A stretch of 64,000 nt of DNA from Notospermus geniculatus (taxonomy: Eukaryota > Nemertea > Pilidiophora > Heteronemertea > Lineidae): contig NMRB01001287.1 of NCBI GenBank assembly GCA_002633025.1, forward strand, positions 41,409 to 105,408, written 5' to 3'. Every line of letters starts with the position of its first letter. The first letter of the stretch is position 1. The translations under genes were made by a program, and so were the position numbers. Below the pieces are notes generated by a model. The model saw only the letters and a program-made list of their open reading frames with translations. It had not been told where the DNA came from and made no database searches. Of this stretch, positions 22,382-32,299 are shown in pieces.

Positions 22382-24072
22382 TGAGGTTGCAACTGGAATC
22401 CATGGATAGCTAAAGAAGCAGAACCATGAATGCACAAGATTCCAAACAAGGGTATATTCTGTTTATTGTCGTCAAGTTTTCAAGCCCATGTCACCACAGT
22501 TTGTCATTTTTGGAAGAGACTGATCAACATGCAGTGGTACTCAGTGATGTCCACCGATATACATGTACATGTATATGATTTTTCTGGAGGCCACCTCTCC
22601 ACCCACCTATTATTTACCAATACACCACCTTTGTTGTACCAATTGAAAGACCACCGTCTCAAAGAAGAGTATAGGCCTACCTACATGTACCGTTGCGCAT
22701 TTTTTTGCATATTAACTGCTGCAATCCTATTCGGATTGACATCATCAAAAATACTCAAAAATACATGTATAGGCTATGGTGTGTGATATTGTTGTATGGT
22801 TGCAGTACATGTACGTAGCCTAAACGGCGACGCGAATCAGGCATCTGCATGAAATATGCAATCACCGAATTTTCGTACTCAAGTGAGGAAAGCATCAAAA
22901 CAAAAAACTTAATTCATGTATAGGAACTTATATCGTATATTTTATTGTTGGCCCGGCTGTCAACGGGTGTATTAAGTATAGGCATCTTGAACCATCAAGG
23001 GTTCATATCGCCACGCTTTAGGAGCAGCTCATCCTCGCACCACGGTCTTCACAACCGCTCCTGTTCTCGCCCTTGGTTCATTGAGGGAGGGGTGCGACCG
23101 TAAATGACCTGAGATTCTCAGGATGGGAGCAGCTTTAGTCCGAAGGCGAAGTCACTGTACGCCTTGATATTTCAAGATGCCAAAAGGGAATTGAAATGAA
23201 ATCATGCAAAGACAGAGCTTCGGGTAGAAGGAAATGTCGTATTTCCAACTGCTTCTTCGACATTTTTGGAACCCTACTGTCCTTTATCGTTGCATGGTGT
23301 GTGATCAGTAAAAGTTGTGATATCATAGATACATGTATGTATGTATGTATAATGTAAATTGTGGTTAAAAATTTACTGTTGTGCGACTCATTAGCCATTG
23401 TTTCCTACAACCTCGTAGTGAATTGTGAGCAATTTTTTCGAGACAATTGCTGTGGTAAACAAGAATTTGGTTGTGGTTTGAATTCAAACACCTGGTTGTG
23501 AAATGTACTGGACATTGGCAAATTTCTATGGTCCTGTATTTGATAATTACGCCTCACTCTAAAATCAATGCAATATTTTTTTACATTTTCCCCAACGATG
23601 ATTCATCATGGAACATGCTCCAAGAAGAGAACGTGCACTATGTACATGTACATGTATATGTACATAGATAGTATACTGGTGGTAAAAGCTGTTAGAGCCT
23701 GCGTGGAGCTTTGTTTCTACCATTTGCAGCACACTGAGAGCCATCAGGATTTCGAATAGAGGGTTGAAGAAAAGCAGTTTAATTTTAGATTAAACAATTT
23801 TTTGAATTAATGTCGAATGTTTCGTGTAAATGTAACATGTTCTTGTATATAGGATTATCATAAGTGTCCATTGCCCAAATCGACATAACCGTAAATTTCC
23901 TATTTTGAGGCTAGCTTGCTTCCCATTCAGTCAAAAAAACCCTCACCATATCCTTGTAAAAGCGCTCCTTTCATCCGAACATCAAAACCATCAATCAATA
24001 CGTACTTGAATCGTGTCATTGGATGAGTTCACATCGAAACTAGGCCTACTTCCATTGACACTTCCACGAATA

Positions 24073-24204
24073 GGCTGAGTTTACATCAAGGCACACGCGA
24101 CACGAACACGCAGGCGAACAAAGGTTTCATGGGTATGAATCCTTTGTGAAGCCATTACTCGCCTGCGTGTTCGTGTCGCGTTGTGCCTCGATGTAAACTC
24201 AGCC
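24073..24204. mobile_element. Foldback MITE, GGCTGAGTTTACAT family
   Basis: The ends GGCTGAGTTTACATC and GATGTAAACTCAGCC are inverted. The inner arms are CGCGACACGAACACGC words and complements. Related pieces occur near 10737 and 12055. The corresponding part of copy B is replaced by the N at 33704, so its presence there is unknown. Confidence 0.75.
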
Positions 24205-26200
24205 TTGTGCCTGACTAATGCTCATGGGTCGTGGATTTCTTACGTTTATCATCGAGATCCGGTGTAGTAGAATCTATGTCGCCCGATATGTGATGTCCCC
24301 CAACAATACCGATTAAGCGGCACCATTAATGAATTGGACTCTAGAGAGACCAAGACCCTTAATCCTGTGACTATGCAGGGGGACATGCGGGTGGGGACAT
24401 TAGAGTTTATCACACATCGGCAAATATCATAAGAAATGGGGAGAATACGGCAAAATGGGAATCGAGCGAAATTATAGGAACCGTGCTGCCTGGGAAAGAC
24501 CGATGTAGAGTGCCTGCTTTCTTTCTTCACGAGTTATGCCTTTGCCTGCTTTCGTTCCTCGTATCCGCAGGAGTGTACACCGTTGTAACTTCACATCGTG
24601 CGTGTTTCGTCAACTCGAACTTTTTATATCAGTTTTCTATAGATCTCGTTGGAATGATGGACAGAATATAGAGGCAAGGGGATGGCCAGTTCTCTTCTTG
24701 ATGGCTCTCAGATGATGTTGTGTGGAATCGAAGAGGATCTTGAAGAAGAACCCTCGTCGTATCAACGACAGAATGCAGTCATGTTTTTGCACGTTTACCT
24801 TGCAATCTTTTATTCAAGCAATCGTGATTTAGGTCATTGTGGAAATGAAGCCTTCATTGCTTCTGGGAGGTATAGTAGGCCTACACTGCCTGCACAGAAT
24901 CCCTCCTTTTGGCTGTTGGAAGGACGTGCGACTCGCATCAGACAGTGAATCACGACTGCAGCAAGCTTGTTTGGAGATGTTCCTTTGTTTATCACCGTGA
25001 TTGACTTGCATGTCGTTTACGCAAAATTTTCCTCCCACTGACCCAAAAGCAGTGGGGCTCATGAGATTTGACGTTATATAAATTTCATTTTTTTGGAATG
25101 CAATTTGACGTGACAAACATTCGTGTATTTAAAAATCATATATGCACTTCTTTAATGTTGTAAATAGAGAAAGATGTTTATCAAACAGGGTTTGTGGTAA
25201 AACTGGTTCCTATTGTGAGAGCACGGTATGCAATCGCTAATGGGTAATTTGACTGCCGACGTAGCGGCAGCAACACTAACTACAAACACCTAGCGGCAGC
25301 AACACTAACTACAAAAATCCATTACAAAATGTACGCAGTAAATCGGGCCCATTCTCCGACAACGTAGTTAATTCCTTTGGGTTGGAGAGTGGCGCGGTGG
25401 CGCCGGCTGTCGAGAAGCGGCAATACCGGGCTCCTTTAAGGTGAAGGTCGCTTTTGAAACATAACACTGTTTTTACCAGTTGTTATCTTCATTTCCAAAG
25501 CAATAAATGAAACGAAACCTTGAAATTCTCATTAATGTCGGAAAATGGTTCGATAAAAATTCGATGCCATTCGTTCTGTCTGTCCTGTATTCGTTTGGTC
25601 TTTTTTCAGCTCGACCTCGATCGACTTGATCTCGATCATGACATGATCAAATTATTTCGAAATAGTCTGTATCACTATGATGGCCACATGCCAAACAAAG
25701 TAAGTTCAATTCAGCAATTTATCACCGTAGGTTCCAAAACTGTGAGGTTAGAGACGGCAGTTATGCCGATACCAGGATACAGTAAATAGGCCTAGGCCTA
25801 CCCATATGGCTGAAATAACAATGACGTCCAATGGGTCATCTCAATATTGCTGACTCATTCCTCAATAACGCTGTTTCTCTGGAGTAACTTCTTCTCACTG
25901 ATAATATGGATTATATTTTGTTGTCCGTTGATGAATAAAGATATGTCGTGACATCCGAGTTCATGATGTTCCCTTGATTCAGATATGTAATCGAGCAACT
26001 GAGGGCAGTGACAATGAGTGCCATGGCAGTGTGACATGTATATGATGCACCTTGCAGGTATCAAAAATGCTCTTCCCTGTGAAAACTCACCCATTCCTAG
26101 TTGATTCCATTTCCTAGTCTTGGCAGCTGTGTAGTTCCCTGACACGGACAACACTGGGACAGTCGTGTATCAGTTTAATGGGGACCCTAGCCCACTGCCA

Positions 26201-26320
26201 CAATAGGTGTCACTCGTGGTTAAAACTATTGAAATGAAACTGACATCCCGGTCCTGATCAATTTCTCACACAAAAGGCGTCCATTGTATAGTACCGGGTT
26301 TCGGTGTGCTGCCCTCTATA
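26201..26320. repeat. 120-bp flank repeat, 5' of dioxygenase A
   Basis: The block sharing GGTGTCACT(C/A)GTGGTTAAAACTA and GGTCCTGATCAATTTC recurs at 30452-30570, after the dioxygenase gene, in direct orientation. The same pair occurs in copy B at 35856-35974 and 40262-40380. The gene is therefore bracketed by a diverged direct repeat in both copies. Confidence 0.75.
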
Positions 26321-26634
26321 TCGTAGCAAGGATCCCCATTCTCGGAGTGTGGGTCAACCATCGATAGGTAGGCCAAACCGATAGTCTGTCCATTCGGCCT
26401 GTTCGTTACATTCTGCACGTACTTATGACAAGGCTATATAATGTAACACTTGTACCGGTATATAACAGTTTTGTTTTCGAGTGGACTTTATCTCAAACTC
26501 GAGAAAGGCCCCAGTAATCATTAAAATCAACGAACAATCGAAATCATGTGACAGCTGATCCCAAAACGATAGATTTGCCACTTACGTCTGCGATTGGGTC
26601 TGCCTTCATATTCGTCTCTTCCCTGCCAAGGAAA

Positions 26635-29600
26635 ATGCCTCACACACTTCAAGGTAAGTGTTCCATGAGCTCTAACGATAAGACGTAGGCTACATCTTTG
26701 GTACCACACAGGCTACCACCAAATTTGTGTGGCGGTCTAGGAAAACCCGGCGGATGTCGCTGAATGATCAACAAGGGCTGTCAGATTGCCTGTGCATTGA
26801 TGTACTAGTCCTACACAGGCCCTACTGCTTACCTGTTAGGTAGTAGGCTACATGTCAGCTATTGAAATGTGCGGGTTCAGCAAGGCCGTTAACACTTTCC
26901 TCAAATGCGAAATCCGCCGGGTTTTCCCAGACCGCCACACCAATTTACTACAATTTACGAATCCCCAACAGCTTTTACGATACCATGCATGTGTTTGTTG
27001 AACGCTACCATCTTGTCAAGTATATAGGCCTATTATAAGAAGTCACCCCTGTTGGGGATTCGGGCAGTGGCACTTACATGTACATGATTGTAACGTTGGC
27101 TCATAGGAAAGTCGCAGCAAATGCCATGTTCTTGTTTAGATTGATGCCCCGCGCTTCAGTTACTCGTGCAGTCGGCGAAATGGCCTTCTTGTTGTTGCTG
27201 AAGGATTGGCATGCAGTTTGGATGATAAAGGATGGTGCAATCCCCTGACATTAAGCATGATTCCTTTTCAGAATTTCGTGCCAAAGATGGAAACTTCGTT
27301 GTCACGCCCGAGGTACAAGCGGCATTTGATGAATATGGATACATCTTGGTCAGGTATGAGTAGAATTTTTGAGCAAAGCACACCTCATTTTTGTACCAAC
27401 ACCGCGTGATTGCTGCATGCAATGGGTGATGTTGGACGAATTATTAACGATGCCAATGTCGAAATGGGTTGAGGGACTGGTCCGTTTATTTTAAGAAATA
27501 ACTCGTGCAGCATCACCAACATCAGATAGGCACACACTATAAAAGAGAGCATCCGATGGATCTACTGTAGGCCTACTCTAGGCCTAGTTGGCTTATCGGA
27601 AAGATTATACCCGTTAAATTGATGCGAAGCCTGATTAAACTGTTCCTTCAGAGGCCTTCTCGAACCAGAGGAACTCGCCATACTGAAGACAGCGATAGAA
27701 AAGGATGCGGAAATCCAGGACCGGTCATACGGGAGAGACGATGGTGCAGGGAGGAGGACGCGCGTCAGTCTGTGGAATCACCCAGGAAACGATGTAACCG
27801 GCGTGGTAGCCAGAGCTGAAAAGGTCGCTGGCACATTTGAGAAGGTAAGAATAAAACAATCGTTGTTGGTGCAGTCCCGAAAGGAATGGCAGAAATAGAT
27901 TCTTGGCGATGTCCTTGAACCCATATTAGTGACCAGAACAACACGAATAATCAAGTACCGTTCTTTTATTTTAATAATTATAATTCACAGCCCATTTGAG
28001 AAAAATATGTCATGACAGTGACTTTTAATGAGATTATTTCTACATCTTTCCCTGGCTGCATATATTCAGTTATTTTTGCATCTATGTAAACATTTATTTA
28101 CATATGTGCATGTAGCTTCTTGGTGGAGAGGTCTACCATTATCATGCGAAGGTGATTTTAAAGGATGCATTCACAGGGGGCGCTCATATTTGGCATCAGG
28201 ACTACGGGTAAGAATCGTCGTAACCATCAACCACACTTGAATCGAAATATTTCAGCGCGAATTATGCTAAAGTTTCATTGCAAAGAGCGTCGAGAGTGAC
28301 AACTTACGAAGTTTTTTTGGCGAAGTGACAAAGCATGGTATGACCACAGCATGAGTATGATTATAAATTCAATTGAAGAAGCAGGTCGCAGATTCTATGC
28401 CTTGGTCGTACTACATTGTACATGTACGACAATGTACATGTACATGTACGTACTTTGCTTGTACCTCTGTGCATTGAAGCTAGACATTCTTCTTTATCGT
28501 CAGCTATTGGTATGAGAACGGCTGTCTGACACCGGATATGGGGACGGTATGGATCGCCTTGGACAGAGCTGATGAGGAGAATGGCTGCCCAAAGGTAAGC
28601 ATGTGATTTCCGGAACTGGGTAACAGGCCGAGTTCTATGAAGAGCGCGGAGAAAAAAAGTGGCCTTCTTCGATGTAACCCTGCAACAACACAGGACAGGT
28701 TGCCAGCCGTTTAACCGAGAAACGGAACAGCGCCCTTCATCAGAAATGGTGGTTCATGCCAAACTTCCTGTTTATCAGGGTGTACACGCCATGTAGAACT
28801 TTTGCCGCACACAATTTCTCAATCCAGCTAATTCCCGGTTCACACAAAGCCGGTCGGGTGACGCACATCCGCGTGGGCGACCAGGCTGGAGCAGACCCAG
28901 AGCGTGTCCGGTACTTCTCGGAGAAGCTCGGTGTCCTTCCTACTATCCTGGAACCGGGCGATGCCCTATTCTTCCACTCCAACGTGCTTCACCGCAGCGA
29001 CCAGAACAGCAGTCCAAACAGGAGGTGGTCATACCTTGTAGCGTACAATCGGGCAAGCAATGACCCGTTCAAGGAGCACCACCATCCCAAGTACACCAAA
29101 TTTGAGAAGGTACATGTACGTTGTATTGGAACTAACTTGAGACTCATCAATAGAAGCCATTATAAGAGCGGTTTACACATGCAACTTTTCATATGCACTT
29201 CATGCAACTTGTTGCATAAACCTGATGAGACAAAAAAAATTCATCAAAATTGAATGTGTAAACGGGCATGCAACTTGTTGCAACTAGCTACTGCAACCTC
29301 ATGCAGCCTGCAACAAATTTAGGATCCAGATCCAATTTTCTGGTGAAGTTGCAACAAGTTGCACGTCACTGGCCAATGAGAATACAGCAAAAAATCATGT
29401 GATTTCTACTGAAGCCAAAATTGCTGCCGAACAAAGCAAGAAAGCGAAGTCGGCATCACTGGCAGTTTGAATGGACATCCGAGGCAGAAAATACTTTTCA
29501 CATCATCCTTGCCCAGCATTTTAAACACAATATCAAGGAAGCGGAGCGGAGTCTGTCCGATCGTCATACATGTATCGCAAATTGCCATTTCAGGTTCCAA

Positions 29601-29710
29601 ACGCGAAGATTAGAGAATGCACAACGGACTTAGTATCGGAGGGAAAGTGGTTTTTCGCCGGTCCCAAGGAAGATACTTCCGTCACTAGTCTGCCGCATGG
29701 TGGACATTAA
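26635..29710 (+). CDS. Phytanoyl-CoA dioxygenase-family hydroxylase, copy A
   Basis: Seven exons: 26635-26653, 27272-27353, 27652-27844, 28116-28207, 28504-28594, 28828-29109, 29594-29710. They total 876 nt and encode 291 aa with all phases consistent. It is an Fe(II)/2-oxoglutarate dioxygenase of the PhyH family, which hydroxylates an unactivated carbon while turning 2-oxoglutarate into succinate. The iron triad is His125-x-Asp127 (HIWHQDYG) plus His214 (NVLHRSDQN), with Arg225 (PNRRWSY) placed to bind 2-oxoglutarate. There is no signal peptide, membrane segment or peroxisomal C-terminus, so it is probably cytosolic. It resembles proteins annotated as L-proline trans-4-hydroxylase-like in marine invertebrates, but the substrate cannot be read from sequence. 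Copy B differs at a few residues only. Confidence 0.93.
26727..26939. mobile_element. Foldback MITE in dioxygenase intron 1, copy A only
   Basis: The ends TGTGTGGCGGTCTAGGAAAA and TTTTCCCAGACCGCCACAC are inverted, continuing as ACCCGGCGGAT / ATCCGCCGGGT. Copy B lacks it and reads straight through. The flanking AATTT on both sides suggests a short target duplication. Confidence 0.75.
29155..29590. mobile_element. CAACTTGTTGCA word-repeat MITE in intron 6, copy A
   Basis: The interval begins GAGCGGTTTACACATGCAAC and is filled with CAACTTGTTGCA words in both orientations, as in the better preserved member at 36354-36757. The right side is diverged and carries frames without domains. Copy B has only a short, rearranged relative at this position (39185-39400). 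Confidence 0.6.
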
Positions 29711-29956
29711 TCATTACCACCCGATTTGGTTCATTCCTAGAGATAATGTATTAAATGATGTCACACTTATCGAAACGTTCTAATTACTTTACCATTTTAG
29801 TTGCAAACCTTTGCTATCAACTCAAAGCGCTCGTATTATTCAGTGACTGGAGATCGTATGAAAATCACCCTCAAGCATCAGGGTCTACGCAAATGCTCCG
29901 TCCCCCACACTTGTTTCTGGCGGGATCGTTATAAAGACCTGTAAATGGCCTGATTA

Positions 29957-30105
29957 GGGAGGTTTAGAAATCAAACGACAAACGTAAACTCACGACAGCG
30001 TTATTTTTCATGCTAAATGTATATGAATTTTCGGCACAAAAATAACGTTGTCGTTAAAGTTTACATGTACGTTTATCGTTTGATTTTTAAACCTCCCTTT
30101 TTCAA
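29957..30105. mobile_element. Foldback MITE downstream of dioxygenase A
   Basis: The ends GGGAGGTTTAGAAATCAAAC and GTTTGATTTTTAAACCTCCC are inverted, with inner arms GACAAACGTAAAC / GTTTACATGTACGTTTATC. The same element lies at 39773-39915 in copy B, so this insertion predates the duplication. Confidence 0.75.
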
Positions 30106-30661
30106 GGATGTGTGAAAAGCCATGTAGAATGACCCACTTATGTTTCCTCATTCACGAGATTACTTCATCAGAAAATGAGCAGTGTTATTAACTGTGCACT
30201 ATCATCACGCGATAATCGTGGAATAAGAAACGTCATGTGTCATAATTTCGGAGAACAATTAGGTTTTTGAACTTGCACATGTACATCATTCCCATTGATG
30301 AATGTACTTCGACCACAAATTTATTTGATTACGAACAACCACAGCCAATTTCGAATTCTAGTTTCCTTCATTGCAAACGTCATGAGACCCCCTCAAGAAT
30401 TTACAAAAAGCTTTCTGAACGTGGTGGAATGAAGTACCAAACTCGCTACCTCAACAGGTGTCACTAGTGGTTAAAACTACTGAATTGAAAGGGACATTCA
30501 GGTCCTGATCAATTTCCCACACAAAAGGCATCCATTGTATAGCACCTGATTACTGTGTCCTGCCCTCTATCACAGTTATGATCTCCCTCTCCTTTTGACA
30601 GACGTTTTATTATCTAATGTCCATAAGCATTATTTTATACAGCAATTGGTAAAAACATTCC

Positions 30662-30815
30662 TTAATAATGCGTAACGGAGCTGTACCATGGCGGTTGGTC
30701 GGAGGTCTTGAATCCATCTGGTAGAATAGGCGCTGACTCGTCCTCATCATAGGAATCGATCTCGCCAACAACCTGTCCCGAAAGATCATCCTTCGGTGCG
30801 TTGACAATTGTCTGA
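30662..30815 (-). pseudogene. Orphan SLC17 3' exon fragment, copy A
   Basis: On the minus strand this encodes the last ~50 residues of the SLC17 protein (QTIVNAPKDDLSG ... PILPDGFKTS ... SSVTHY, stop at 30662). The homology ends abruptly at 30815, inside the exon, where the copy A/copy B junction begins. There is no splice acceptor or upstream exon here, so it is a dead fragment unless read through from outside. The frame itself is intact. A TTTATT (AATAAA on the minus strand) lies at 30605-30610. Confidence 0.85.
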
Positions 30816-30951
30816 ATACAGATTCTCATTTCATGCTTCCCTCTCAATGCTCTGCAATGTAGGGACCATCAAATTTGCTGTCAAGCAAATTTCACAATTC
30901 TAGTTATTTACTGAAATTTAATTGAGTAAAATTAAAAACCGAAATTTAATC
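30816..30951. other. Junction between the two duplicate copies
   Basis: 136 bp present at neither matching end: it separates the broken SLC17 exon of copy A from PAL intron 8 sequence of copy B. It is AT-rich and includes CAATGTAGGGACCATC, a word also found in the hairpin in PAL intron 8 at about 21232-21250. There is no N within it. Confidence 0.7.
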
Positions 30952-31406
30952 ATAGAAAATTTTAGATATCTATAACTAATCTTGCTGAAAAATCATCCGT
31001 ACTATAGGACATTAGAATGACCAAATGCTGAGTGAACATATGTACATTGTAGTAGGCCTACATAGATTTATTCTTTGATTTCAGCCAAAAAGCTTTACGC
31101 AGTGAATGGAAGAAGCCCAACGGTGCACGATGTGGAAGGACTTACTATTGATCTCGACAAGAGGGCGATAGTTGATACTTGGGAGCCAGGCAGAGGAGTG
31201 GTACGTCGGTTCACTTCTTATATAAGATACTCTGTTCTTGCATTCGCTATGACGAGGTTACCTGACATGTCATCCTCCCATAGCAAGGTTTTAGCCTCTT
31301 GTGTGCTAGCGTATGAAGAGGAGCGAGATCAAAACCTTGCTGTAGGAGGATGAAGACATGTTGATTGTTCGAGAAACAAAAATGATGAGCTATGGAAAAA
31401 TTTTAA

Positions 31407-31533
31407 GGGTCGTAATTTAGAACGTTCCTTAACGTTAAGGTCGACCTTAAGTCTATTGTAAAACCATCGAGAACAATAGATTTTAGGTGGACCGTTCTAA
31501 GCAACGTTAAGGAACGTTCTAAAATACGGCCTT
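31407..31533. mobile_element. Foldback MITE, GTCGTAATTTAGAACG family
   Basis: The ends GGTCGTAATTTAGAACGTTC and GAACGTTCTAAAATACGGCC are inverted, with inner CTTAACGTTAAGG palindromes. This is the full-size counterpart of 21988-22087 at the same place in copy A. Confidence 0.75.
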
Positions 31534-31606
31534 AAGTCTAGAACTGTAGGTTTCATGAATGTCGACTTGCTGCCCGTAAGTTACACCATGCTTTCATCAT
31601 TCTTCG

Positions 31607-31723
31607 GGTCGTATTTTAGGACGTTCCTTAACGTTAAGGTCGACCTTAAGTCGATTGTAAAACCAACGAGAACAATAGATTTAAGGTGGACCTTAATGTT
31701 AAGGAACGTTCTAAAATACCGCC
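31607..31723. mobile_element. Foldback MITE with 5-bp duplication, copy B only
   Basis: A 117-bp element (GGTCGTATTTTAGGACG ... CGTTCTAAAATACCGCC) is flanked by CTTCG at 31602-31606 and 31724-31728. Copy A has a single CTTCG at the same place, giving a clean empty site. It belongs to the same family as its neighbour 75 bp upstream. Confidence 0.85.
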
Positions 31724-32133
31724 CTTCGTGTCGCCTCTCAAGTAAATATTGCGGGTGAAAAAAAATTCTTGTTATTTGGTCCATCAAAACACGAAATCTT
31801 GACATCTTATGTAGCGAAACATTTGATATTCTCTTGTAGCCATTCTACACCCCTCACGACATCGCCACAGACAGCCAAGGATCCGTTTACGTCGGCGAAA
31901 TCGGACCAAACATTGTGTGGCAGTTCAGATATGGCAGAAAGAAATAATGAGGTTGCAACTGGAATCCATGGATAGCTAAAGAAGCAGAACCATGAATGCA
32001 CAAGATTCCAAACAAGGGCATATTCTGTTTATTGTCGTCAAGTTTTCAAGCCCATGTCACCACAGTTTGTCATTTTTGGAAGAGACTGATCAACATGCAG
32101 TGGTACTCAGTGATGTCCACCGATATACATGTA

Positions 32134-32296
32134 CAGTCATCAGCATTAGTTTGTATACACCTGTAATTTGGTTATATTTCAGCACCAAGAACACCAAATT
32201 CAACCGGGTTTGAGCAACAAACCCGGTTGAATTTGGTGTTCTTGGTGCTGAAATATAACCAAATTACAGGTGTATACAAACTAATGCTGATGACTG
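32134..32296. mobile_element. Perfect 78-bp-arm palindrome, Tc1/mariner-type MITE
   Basis: The arms 32134-32211 and 32219-32296 are exact complements over 78 bp with a 7-base loop (GAGCAAC). The ends are CAGTCATCAGC ... GCTGATGACTG, flanked by TA duplications (32132-32133, 32297-32298). Copy A has the empty site CATG-TA-CATG near 22566. The lack of any mismatch between the arms points to a very recent insertion or to a mechanism keeping the arms identical. Confidence 0.92.
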
Positions 32297-32299
32297 TAC

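Larger units (their letters stand above)
22382..26634. other. Intergenic between PAL and dioxygenase, copy A
   Basis: No gene is supported. It contains a TATG microsatellite (23331-23350), a foldback at 24073-24204, a 29-bp direct duplication of TAGCGGCAGCAACACTAACT (25262 and 25291) and the first flank repeat at 26201-26320. A short splice-framed stretch at 25607-25700 is rejected because its donor is not kept in copy B. Confidence 0.5.
21539..30815. repeat. Segmental duplication, copy A
   Basis: This 9277-bp block is homologous in direct orientation to 30952-40797. It runs from PAL intron 8 (the first base after the N at 21538) through PAL exons 9-10, the whole dioxygenase gene and the last part of the SLC17 final exon. 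Substitutions in the longest shared exon (282 bp) number five. Large differences are mostly whole MITE insertions and one gap (N at 33704 in copy B). Confidence 0.95.
31085..31947 (+). pseudogene. Orphan PAL exons 9 and 10, copy B
   Basis: Exon 9' (31085-31200, 116 bp) and exon 10' (31840-31947, 108 bp) match the PAL exons 21668-21783 and 22274-22381 in length, splice sites and stop. Changes include Pro to Gln-free silent or single substitutions and Gly to Arg near the C-terminus (GGC AGA AAG). The preceding eight exons are not duplicated. They are either non-functional or, if a transcript reads through, an alternative 3' end for PAL. Confidence 0.85.

Noticed and set aside
23331-23350. TATG run and TACATGTA repeats as regulatory binding sites
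   Set aside because: They occur anywhere, including inside introns and MITEs, and differ between the duplicate copies; treated as micro-insertions or microsatellites.
25520-25789. Possible exon (reads LDLDRLDLDHDMIKLF) with acceptor and donor-like ends
   Set aside because: Copy B keeps the frame with a 3-bp difference but lacks the GT donor; no neighbouring exon joins it and no family is recognisable.
28756-29253. 165-codon frame as a single-exon gene
   Set aside because: Its conserved core is exactly exon 6 of the dioxygenase, bounded by AG and GT; the flanks are intron sequence.
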